NCBI GenBank assembly: GCA_900542235.1
Contig: UQNB01000042.1
Coordinates: forward strand, 1 to 17,632
From: an uncultured Collinsella sp.
GTDB taxonomy: Bacteria > Actinomycetota > Coriobacteriia > Coriobacteriales > Coriobacteriaceae
Reading direction: 5' to 3'
DNA length: 17,632 bases
A program made the position numbers and the translations under genes. The number at the start of each line of letters is the position of its first letter. Position 1 is the stretch's first letter. This document shows positions 1 to 6,046 of the stretch, one piece after another. The notes under the pieces were generated by a model. The model saw nothing but the letters and a program-made list of their open reading frames with translations. It had not been told where the DNA came from and did not search any database.

Positions 1-586
1 GTCACAAACTGGGGAGCCGGTTCCCGGCGGGGGCAGCGCGAGCGCCTTTGTGGGCGCGCTGGGCGCCTCGCTGTGCGGAATGGTTGCCCGCTACGGTGCG
101 ACTAATCCCGCGCTTGCTGATCGTGCGGATGACCTGACGCGCGCGTTTGCCCAGGCTGATGAGCTGGCCCAGGAGCTTGTCGAGTTGGTTTCCGAGGACG
201 TTCGTGCCTACAGGCGGGTGTCCGCGGCGTACGGTATTCCGCGTGATGATCCGGCTCGAGCGACCGCGATTCAGGATGCGCTGCATGTGGCCGCTATGCC
301 GCCGTATCGCATTATGGATGCCTGCGGGCGCGCACTGGCGCTGCTCGAGGACATGGCTGACAAGGGTTCGCGTCAGCTGCTGTCCGATGTGGCGTGCGGC
401 GCTGTGTTCTGCCGTGCCGCCATGCAGGGCGCGAGCTTGACGCTCTTTGCGAACACCACGTCTATGAAGGACCGCGCTCGTGCTGAGGAGCTCGAGGCGG
501 CATGTGATGAGTTGCTCGACATATGGTTGCCGCGCGCCGATGCGCTGGCGCGCCGCGCCTCCGACGCTGCAAGGAAGAGAGGATAG
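1..586 (+). CDS. fchA: Methenyl-THF cyclohydrolase / cyclodeaminase family protein FchA (5' partial)
   Basis: The reading frame is open from the first bases of the window, so the true start lies upstream; the GTG at 50 is internal. The first visible residues include PVPGGGSASAFVGALGASL, the N-terminal signature of the FTCD_C/FchA fold. A helical region and a conserved SDVACGAVFCRAAMQGA stretch follow. Family members hydrolyse 5,10-methenyl-THF to 10-formyl-THF or deaminate formimino-THF in the cytoplasm. The gene ends at TAG 584-586, two bases before folD, so the two are surely co-transcribed and probably translationally coupled. Pairing with a dehydrogenase favours the cyclohydrolase role over formimino-THF cyclodeaminase, but no sequence feature I can see separates the two. 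Only a few N-terminal residues seem to be missing, since the PGGGS motif normally sits near residues 20-30. Confidence 0.88.
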   Translation, partial: SQTGEPVPGGGSASAFVGALGASLCGMVARYGATNPALADRADDLTRAFAQADELAQELVELVSEDVRAYRRVSAAYGIPRDDPARATAIQDALHVAAMPPYRIMDACGRALALLEDMADKGSRQLLSDVACGAVFCRAAMQGASLTLFANTTSMKDRARAEELEAACDELLDIWLPRADALARRASDAARKRG

Positions 587-588
587 CC

Positions 589-1443
589 ATGGCCGAACTG
601 TTGAAGGGTGCTCCCGTCGCCCGCGCATTGACTGAGGAACTTGCTGCTCGCTGCGCGGCCCTGCGCGAGCGGGGCGTTGTTCCGACGTTGGCTATCGTGC
701 GTGTAGGTGAACGCGAGGACGACCTATCCTACGAGCGCGGTGCCCTCAAGCGCTGCGAAAAAGTGGGGATTGAGGCTCGTCGCGTTTTGCTTCCCGCCGA
801 TGTTTCGCAGGACGAGCTGTTGACGGCCATCGAGGACATCAATGCCGATTCGGCTGTTCATGGCTGTCTGATGTTCCGCCCGCTGCCCGCCGGCCTTGAC
901 GAGAACGCCGTCGCCGCAGCGCTCGATCCCGTCAAGGACGTTGACTCTATGACGCCGGCTTCGCTGCTCACCACGCTTTCGGGGCGCGGCGAGGGTTTTG
1001 CCCCCTGCACAGCCGAAGCCGTGCTTGCTTTGCTGGATCATTACGGCGTTGAGCTGGATGGAGCTAAGGTTGCTGTGGTCGGGCGCTCGCTGGTGATTGG
1101 GCGTCCTGTTGCCGCCGTGCTTACGGCTCGCAATGCCACAGTGACGACGTGCCATACGCATACGCGCGACCTTGCTGCCGAGTGCCGTGCGGCTGATATT
1201 GTGGTTGCGGCCGTTGGGCGCGCACGTACGATTGGTGTGGACGCGGTTCGCGAGGGCCAGACGATCATCGATGTTGGCATTAACTGGGATGAGGACGCTG
1301 GCAAGCTGGTGGGTGACGTCGATTTTGTTGCCGCGGAGCCGGTCGTTAACGCCATCACGCCCGTGCCGGGCGGCGTGGGCGCCGTGACGACGGCGATCCT
1401 CGCCAAACACGTGATCGAAGCGGCCGAGCGCGCATCGAAATAG
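589..1443 (+). CDS. folD: Divergent FolD: methylene-THF dehydrogenase (cyclohydrolase residue missing)
   Basis: A 284-residue protein starting at ATG 589, preceded by the purine-rich stretch AAGGAAGAGAGG at 571-582. FolD oxidises 5,10-methylene-THF to methenyl-THF with NAD(P)+ and usually also hydrolyses the product. The C-terminal half is canonical: Rossmann loop VVGRSLVIGRP (about residues 158-168), IDVGIN, and ITPVPGGVGAVTT near the end. The N-terminal substrate site is not. The usual Y-x3-K-x-K reads Y48-ERG-A52-L-K54, so the lysine four residues after the tyrosine is alanine. VQLPLP reads MFRPLP (glutamine to F96), and KDVDG reads KDVDS with D119 kept. These changes recur in a clostridial/coriobacterial FolD subgroup known to me. 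The adjacent fchA can supply the cyclohydrolase step. Dehydrogenase activity is likely; bifunctionality is doubtful. Confidence 0.9.
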   Translation: MAELLKGAPVARALTEELAARCAALRERGVVPTLAIVRVGEREDDLSYERGALKRCEKVGIEARRVLLPADVSQDELLTAIEDINADSAVHGCLMFRPLPAGLDENAVAAALDPVKDVDSMTPASLLTTLSGRGEGFAPCTAEAVLALLDHYGVELDGAKVAVVGRSLVIGRPVAAVLTARNATVTTCHTHTRDLAAECRAADIVVAAVGRARTIGVDAVREGQTIIDVGINWDEDAGKLVGDVDFVAAEPVVNAITPVPGGVGAVTTAILAKHVIEAAERASK

Positions 1444-1477
1444 GCGTTTTAAAGCTGTTTGAGGGGTAGTTCTATAT

Positions 1478-1713
1478 CCCGTGGACAAAAAATGCCAAAT
1501 ATGAGTACTGTTGCCAAAATAGTCACATATATTTTAGGTCAAATAGGCTCTCTAGCGATATTTATTATCGATAGAGAGCCTGTTTTATTGGACCTATGAG
1601 GAATTACATCATCTAATTTTTGAACAAATGTAGACTTTCGACACCCATGCGTAGCAAAATTGTTGTTACTAAATTGGTGACAGTACTCATATTTGGCATT
1701 TTTTGACCACAGG
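1478..1713. mobile_element. MITE-like inverted-repeat element, 236 bp
   Basis: Bases 1478-1511 and 1680-1713 are near-perfect inverted repeats (32 of 34 positions). The perfect 26-bp core is 1486-1511 against 1680-1705 and includes TGCCAAATATGAGTACTGT. The interior is strikingly AT-rich compared with the GC-rich genes on both sides and has no credible coding frame. It contains a separate nested hairpin (1535-1596). This architecture fits a non-autonomous miniature element mobilised in trans. No clear target-site duplication is visible at either edge, and no transposase lies in the window, so the mobile nature is inferred from structure and composition. Confidence 0.6.
1535..1596 (+). terminator. 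Nested hairpin inside the inverted-repeat element, possible terminator for fchA-folD
   Basis: Bases 1545-1560 pair with 1566-1581 around a TTTAT loop, with one mismatch in 16 bp (g1555/a1571). The sequence then runs TGTTTTATT, giving a short U-rich tail. A further 6 bp (TAGGTC at 1535-1540 with GACCTA at 1591-1596) can close the structure outside it. It lies about 90 bases after the folD stop with no better terminator before it. It could equally be a structural part of the mobile element. Confidence 0.45.
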
Positions 1714-1784
1714 GGTTGCCAGCGCCGTGGTTTCGCCCTTTTTGCGCCGAAGCGATACACTGTTGCCGTTTGATTTCTTCGCTC

Positions 1785-1791
1785 AAGGAGG
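1785..1791 (+). promoter_or_regulatory. Ribosome binding site that decides the C69 peptidase start
   Basis: AAGGAGG abuts the ATG at 1792 with no spacing but lies 6 bases before the ATG at 1798. The latter gives MPCTTILVGK, the normal family N-terminus, so 1798 is taken as the start. Confidence 0.75.
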
Positions 1792-1797
1792 ATGCGC

Positions 1798-3321
1798 ATG
1801 CCGTGCACAACGATTTTGGTTGGTAAGAACGCGAGCTACGACGGGTCGACACTGGTCGCGCGTAACGAGGACTCGTCCAACGGGGTGTTTGAGCCCAAGC
1901 GCATGCGCGTAGTGCATCCTGACGAGCAGCCGCGCGTCTACACGAGCGTCCTGAGCCACCTGACCATCGAGCTGCCCGATAACCCCATGCGTTACACGAG
2001 TGTCCCCGACGTCATCCCCGGTCATGGCATTTGGGCCGAGGCCGGATTCAACGAGCTCAATGTGGGCATGTCCGCAACCGAGACGCTCACCACCAACGAG
2101 CGCGTCCGCGGCGCCGACCCGCTCGTGGACTACGTGCCCGCCAAGGGCAACGAGGGTGAGGACGGCTATGTGTCGGCGCAGCCTGGTGGTCTGGGCGAGG
2201 AGGACATGGTGACCCTGGTCCTGCCGTACGCTAAGTCCGCCCGCGACGGCGTTCGTATCCTGGGCGACCTGCTCGAGCGCTACGGCACCTACGAGAACAA
2301 CGGCATCGCCTTTAGTGATGTGGACGAGATCTGGTGGCTCGAGACCATCGGTGGTCACCACTGGATTGCCAAGCGCGTGCCTGACGACGCCTATGTGACC
2401 ATGCCCAACCAGCTGGGTATCGACAGCTTTGACCTGGATGACGCCGAGGGCGCCCAGGTCGACCACATGTGCTCCGCCGACTTGCGCGCCTGGATGGCCG
2501 AGTGGCATCTGGACCTGACGCTGGGCGTCGAGGGCGACGGCCCGGCTGCGGTCTTTAACCCGCGCGAGGCCTTTGGCTCGCACAGCGACAGCGACCACGT
2601 CTACAACACGCCGCGCGCGTGGTACATGCAGCGCTGTCTCAACCCCAGCGACGTGTGGGATGGCCCCGACGCCGACTACACGCCCGAGAGCGACGATATC
2701 CCCTGGAGCCGCGTGCCCGAGCGCAAGGTGACCATCGAGGACATCAAGTACGTACTCTCGAGCCACTACCAGGGCACGGAGTACGATTGCTACGGTAGCA
2801 AGGGCACGCCCGCTACGCGTGGCGCATATCGCCCCATCGGCATCAACCGCAACAGCCAGCTCGCCGTGTTGCAGCTGCGTCCCTATGCGCAGCCGGCCTA
2901 TCGCGCCGTGCAGTGGATGGCGTTTGGCTCCAACTCGTTTAACGCGCTGGTTCCGCTGTACGCCAACGTCGAGACCATGCCCGAGTACTATGCCGACACG
3001 CAGGCTCGCGTGACGTCCGAAAACTTCTACTGGGCCAACCGCCTGATCGGCGCGCTGGCTGACGTCCGCTTCCATGAGTGCGGTCGCGCGGTCGAGGATT
3101 ATCAGGAGAAGGTCGGTGGCATGGGCCACAAGCAGATCCATGACGTCGACGCTGCCGTAGCCGCTCTGCCCGAGGCCGAGGTGCCTGCCGAGCTTGCACG
3201 CGCCAACGAGGCCTTTGCCGAGCGTGTCCGCGTGGAGACCGATGCCCTGCTGGGCAAGGTGCTCTACACCACGAGCTGCGCCATGAAGAACTCTTTCGCG
3301 ATGAACGACAACGTGAGGTAG
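1798..3321 (+). CDS. Family C69 dipeptidase (Ntn hydrolase)
   Basis: A 507-residue protein of the PepD/C69 family, cytoplasmic cysteine dipeptidases with the N-terminal nucleophile fold. The start MPCTTILVGK followed by YDGSTLVARNEDS is diagnostic. Cys3 is the expected nucleophile and would become N-terminal after removal of the first two residues. No signal peptide or membrane segment is seen, so it should act inside the cell on imported dipeptides. Length is slightly above the roughly 470-500 residues usual for the family. It is probably monocistronic: the MITE-like element lies upstream and about 100 bases separate it from the next gene. No strong -35/-10 pair was found in the short space after the element; GATACA at 1754-1759 is the best -10-like sequence. 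Substrate preference cannot be read from the sequence. Confidence 0.9.
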   Translation: MPCTTILVGKNASYDGSTLVARNEDSSNGVFEPKRMRVVHPDEQPRVYTSVLSHLTIELPDNPMRYTSVPDVIPGHGIWAEAGFNELNVGMSATETLTTNERVRGADPLVDYVPAKGNEGEDGYVSAQPGGLGEEDMVTLVLPYAKSARDGVRILGDLLERYGTYENNGIAFSDVDEIWWLETIGGHHWIAKRVPDDAYVTMPNQLGIDSFDLDDAEGAQVDHMCSADLRAWMAEWHLDLTLGVEGDGPAAVFNPREAFGSHSDSDHVYNTPRAWYMQRCLNPSDVWDGPDADYTPESDDIPWSRVPERKVTIEDIKYVLSSHYQGTEYDCYGSKGTPATRGAYRPIGINRNSQLAVLQLRPYAQPAYRAVQWMAFGSNSFNALVPLYANVETMPEYYADTQARVTSENFYWANRLIGALADVRFHECGRAVEDYQEKVGGMGHKQIHDVDAAVAALPEAEVPAELARANEAFAERVRVETDALLGKVLYTTSCAMKNSFAMNDNVR

Positions 3322-3355
3322 GGATTTCCCGTCGATCGAATAGCGCTAAAACGCT

Positions 3356-3385
3356 TTGTCGCTTTCACTCAATCTTGGGTACAAG
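3356..3385 (+). promoter_or_regulatory. Possible promoter for the phasin-like/ABC1 kinase operon
   Basis: TTGTCG is followed 18 bases later by TACAAG in the 99-base gap before the phasin-like gene. Both boxes are only partial matches to the vegetative consensus, so this is a weak call based on position. Confidence 0.25.
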
Positions 3386-3420
3386 AACGCCAATGCAGTT
3401 GTTTGTGATTGGAGACAACC

Positions 3421-3837
3421 ATGGTTATGAAACTCGATCAGCTTGTTAACGGCGCCATCAACGTTGGCTTTGGCGCCGCCGCCGTTGCCGTCGAGGGCAG
3501 CAAGAAGGTTCTCGACGACCTCAATACCAAGGGTGAGCAGGTGCGCAAGGACGCAGGCGCTCCCGATATCGCCCGCAGCGTGTCCGATATGTTCGAGCAG
3601 GCCGGCGGTACCATCTCCGATCTGACCGAGCGCTTGGGCACGCAGGGCGAGACCGCGGCCCAGCGCGTGCTCGACGAGCTCATCCTTGCCCGTGTCCGCG
3701 TTATGACCGCCCCCGAGCGCACGGCCTTCCTGGCCCATGTGCGCGACATCGTCGATTCGGTCGAGGACAACGTGACCGCGGTGCCCGTCGAGTCCGTTGA
3801 GCCCGACGATGCGAAGGATACCGAAGAGGCCGAGTAG
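3421..3837 (+). CDS. Phasin-like / polyhydroxyalkanoate granule-associated family protein
   Basis: A 138-residue protein rich in Ala, Glu, Asp and Lys, predicted to be mostly amphipathic helix, with an acidic C-terminal tail (EPDDAKDTEEAE). The start is set at ATG 3421, six bases after GGAG at 3411-3414; a TTG at 3409 would add four residues and has no ribosome site. The N-terminal half (VNGAINVGFGAAAVAVEGSKK) and the heptad-like middle resemble phasin/PhaF-type proteins, which coat storage granules or form coiled coils. No PHA synthase is nearby, so a granule role is not supported here. The stop lies 8 bases before the ABC1 kinase start, so the two are one operon. An accessory or scaffold role for that kinase is inference. 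Family assignment is moderate because the sequence is low in distinctive motifs. Confidence 0.68.
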   Translation: MVMKLDQLVNGAINVGFGAAAVAVEGSKKVLDDLNTKGEQVRKDAGAPDIARSVSDMFEQAGGTISDLTERLGTQGETAAQRVLDELILARVRVMTAPERTAFLAHVRDIVDSVEDNVTAVPVESVEPDDAKDTEEAE

Positions 3838-3845
3838 CAGCGCAG

Positions 3846-5609
3846 ATGGCAGATTCCACCACCGATTACAACAATCTAGATCCCTTGGGTGACGAGGCGG
3901 CGGTTGTCGATGAGGTCGATGCCGCCGTCTCGGGCGCTCGCAAGAAGCCGCGCGCTGTCGATATGGTCCCCGAGGAGCCCGACGCGATGGCGCCGGACGA
4001 GGAATACCAGCTCACGCCGGCGGGTCGTCGCGAACGCATCGGGCAGATTGTTCGCCTGGTCAAAAAGTACCGTGTGTGGGATAACCTCACGCCGGTTCGT
4101 TTGCGCCGCCTGCTTGAGGAACTCGGCCCCATGTTCGTCAAGATGGGGCAGATTCTGGCCAACCGGTCCGAGATTTTGCCGCAACGCTTTTGCGACGAGC
4201 TACGTCGTCTGCGCTCCGACGTGGAGCCGGTGCCGTACGAGGTCGTACTCAGTTGTCTGGAAGAAGAATACGGCCTGCGCCTGGGGGAGATGTTCGACGC
4301 GATCGACCCCAATCCGCTCGGTAGCGCGTCGCTCGCGCAAGTGCACCGCGCTCGTCTGGTGACGGGCGAGGACGTGGCCGTCAAGGTGCAGCGCCCCGGT
4401 GCGCAGCAGGTTATGGCGCAGGACATCGATATCATCCGCTCGGTGGTGCGTATCGTTTCCAAGTTCGTCAACACCGATCAATTCGTTGACCTGCACGGCG
4501 TAGTCGAGGAGTTGTGGACCTCGTTTCGCGAGGAGACCAACTTTTTGGCCGAGGCCAAAAACCTCAACGACTTCTACGAGTTCCATAAGAGTGTTCATGG
4601 CGTGACGTGCCCTAAATCCTATCTGGACCTGTGCACCGAGCACGTGGTGGTTATGGACTACGTCGACGGCATTTCGATCGCCGATCCTGAACGCTTGGTG
4701 GCCGAGGGCTATGACTTGGAAAAGATCGGTGCCGCAATCGTCGAGGACTACTCGACGCAGGTGCTCGATGACGGCTTTTTCCATGCCGACCCGCATGCGG
4801 GAAACATCATTCTCAAGGACGGCATCGTTTACTTTATCGACTTGGGCATGGTCGGACGCATGTCGAGTCACGATCGCGGTATCGTCAAGGACATGATTTT
4901 CGCCGTGGCCGAGGGCGACGTGCCCAAGCTTAAGGATTCGCTCATGCGCTTCGCCGTGACGCGTGGCGACTCGGCTGAGCTCGATCATTCGGCCTTTTTG
5001 TCCGATTTGGACTTTATCGTGGCTGACTTTGCGGGCCTTGACCTGAAGGATCTGGATATCGGCGAGTTTTTGACCTCGCTGTTAAACCTGGCGCGCAAAA
5101 ACGACGTTGAGCTGCCGAGCGTGGTGACGATGTTCGCGCGCGGCATGGTGACGCTTGAGGGTTTGCTGACCGAGTATATGCCCAACGTCAACATGATTCA
5201 GATTATCCAGGCGCACATCAAAAACGAAAAAAGCACCTATGCGCGCGTGCGCGACATGGGACGCGATCTTGCCGCGAGCAGCTATCGCGCGGCGAAGGGC
5301 TCGCTCGAGGCGGCCGAGTATCTGGGCTTGGCTTCGCGTATGCTCACGCGCGGCCAGCTTAAGGTGAACACGCAGATCATGAGCAGCGATAAGGCGCTGC
5401 GACAGCTAGGTGGGATTATCGACCGCATGTCGATGGCTATTGTGATCGCCGGCCTGTTTATCGGTTCGTCGGTGGTGTACTACGCGCGCATCGAGCCGGT
5501 TGTGTTCGGCATTCCGGTCATTGGCTTTTTGGGCTACGTGAGCGCGCTGGTGCTGGCACTTATGCTGGGCCGCAATATCTGGCTCAACAGTCACGGCGGC
5601 AAGCACTAG
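3846..5609 (+). CDS. ABC1/AarF/UbiB-family atypical kinase with two C-terminal membrane helices
   Basis: A 587-residue ABC1 (UbiB) family protein. After an acidic tail of about 55 residues come the family KxGQ motif (K99-M-G-Q, inside FVKMGQILANRSEILP), the Ala-rich loop GSASLAQVHRA, K180 in AVKVQRPG, the ExN segment ETNFLAEAKNL, HADPHAGN (313-320) and the metal-binding D332-L-G. Two hydrophobic helices span roughly residues 528-575, placing the kinase-like domain on the cytoplasmic face of the membrane. UbiB/COQ8 members act as ATPases or kinases in quinone or lipid biology; Gram-positive anaerobic members have no settled substrate. No quinone biosynthesis gene is nearby. The start has no clear ribosome site, consistent with coupling to the phasin-like gene ending 8 bases upstream. 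Confidence 0.9.
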   Translation: MADSTTDYNNLDPLGDEAAVVDEVDAAVSGARKKPRAVDMVPEEPDAMAPDEEYQLTPAGRRERIGQIVRLVKKYRVWDNLTPVRLRRLLEELGPMFVKMGQILANRSEILPQRFCDELRRLRSDVEPVPYEVVLSCLEEEYGLRLGEMFDAIDPNPLGSASLAQVHRARLVTGEDVAVKVQRPGAQQVMAQDIDIIRSVVRIVSKFVNTDQFVDLHGVVEELWTSFREETNFLAEAKNLNDFYEFHKSVHGVTCPKSYLDLCTEHVVVMDYVDGISIADPERLVAEGYDLEKIGAAIVEDYSTQVLDDGFFHADPHAGNIILKDGIVYFIDLGMVGRMSSHDRGIVKDMIFAVAEGDVPKLKDSLMRFAVTRGDSAELDHSAFLSDLDFIVADFAGLDLKDLDIGEFLTSLLNLARKNDVELPSVVTMFARGMVTLEGLLTEYMPNVNMIQIIQAHIKNEKSTYARVRDMGRDLAASSYRAAKGSLEAAEYLGLASRMLTRGQLKVNTQIMSSDKALRQLGGIIDRMSMAIVIAGLFIGSSVVYYARIEPVVFGIPVIGFLGYVSALVLALMLGRNIWLNSHGGKH

Positions 5610-5660
5610 AGGCCGCGACCGTCACCGCATTTTCCTATCGCAAACAATAGCTTTTACCTT

Positions 5661-5688
5661 GGGCTTCGCCTGCGTGCGAGGCCCTTTT
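5661..5688 (+). terminator. Intrinsic terminator after the ABC1 kinase gene
   Basis: GGGCTTCGC (5661-5669) pairs with GCGAGGCCC (5676-5684), nine base pairs with one G-U, a six-base loop, then TTTT. It lies 52 bases after the stop and separates the kinase operon from the riboswitch operon. Confidence 0.8.
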
Positions 5689-5714
5689 GCGTGATACCAT
5701 TTTGACGGTAATAA
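5687..5714 (+). promoter_or_regulatory. Possible promoter of the cobalamin-riboswitch operon
   Basis: TTGCGT (5687-5692), a 16-base spacer and TAATAA (5709-5714) lie just before the aptamer. The -35 box overlaps the U-tract of the preceding terminator. Transcription would begin near 5721, just upstream of the riboswitch. The match is moderate. Confidence 0.4.
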
Positions 5715-5734
5715 TCGATGGCCTAGATGGTGGT

Positions 5735-5932
5735 GCGGAGACGCATGAATACGCGGTTTACCTGCGCGTTTGGGAGAATTGGGGTGCAAGTCCCCGGCTG
5801 TACCAGTAACCGTAATTCCTCTTGGCTCGGGATGTTCGCGTCGCAGATCGGACGACGTGCCCGAGTCGTTAAGGTTAAGTCGGATCGCCTCTCATCTTGC
5901 ATGCGGCTGCGGCGTATGCCGCCGGTGTGCAT
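5735..5932 (+). ncRNA. Cobalamin riboswitch
   Basis: The core at 5772-5815 carries the family hallmarks in order: GGGAG, then GGGGTGCAAGTCCCC, then GGCTGTACCAGTAACCGTAA. This corresponds to the GGGAA, GGTGxAAxTCC and CxGxxCCxGxxxCxGTAA elements of cobalamin riboswitches. A side stem pairs CTCGGG (5826-5831) with CCCGAG (5860-5865). AAGTCGGATCGCC (5877-5889) occupies the place of the B12 box but is a diverged version of it. A hairpin follows (5898-5931; inner stem GCGGC 5909-5913 with GCCGC 5918-5922) without a U-tract, which suggests control of translation rather than intrinsic termination. The ends of the aptamer are estimates. The direction (repression by bound cobalamin) is the family norm, not shown here. 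Confidence 0.85.
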
Positions 5933-6031
5933 AGGGCTCTGGAGGGAAGGGGGACCCCGATGGGGGAACTCGAGCGCAACATGCGCGATGACGTGGGGCA
6001 ACCTCAAGGCAACGCTCCAAGTACAGACAAT

Positions 6032-6037
6032 GGGAGG
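6032..6037 (+). promoter_or_regulatory. Ribosome binding site used to place the large surface-protein start
   Basis: GGGAGG lies 9 bases before ATG 6047 and 3 bases before ATG 6041. An alternative purine-rich site (GGAGGGAAGGGGG, 5941-5953) precedes ATG 5960 in the same frame. If that one is used, the riboswitch hairpin is directly next to the ribosome site. Confidence 0.5.
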
Positions 6038-6046
6038 CAAATGGAT

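Noticed and set aside
1539..1852. Two short minus-strand frames in the inverted-repeat element
   Set aside because: They span the hairpin and terminal repeat, have no ribosome site and match nothing I recognise, so I do not treat the element as carrying a gene.
1783..3141. A 452-codon minus-strand frame opposite the C69 peptidase
   Set aside because: It has no family motif or ribosome site, while the plus-strand frame is a full-length peptidase with a strong ribosome site.
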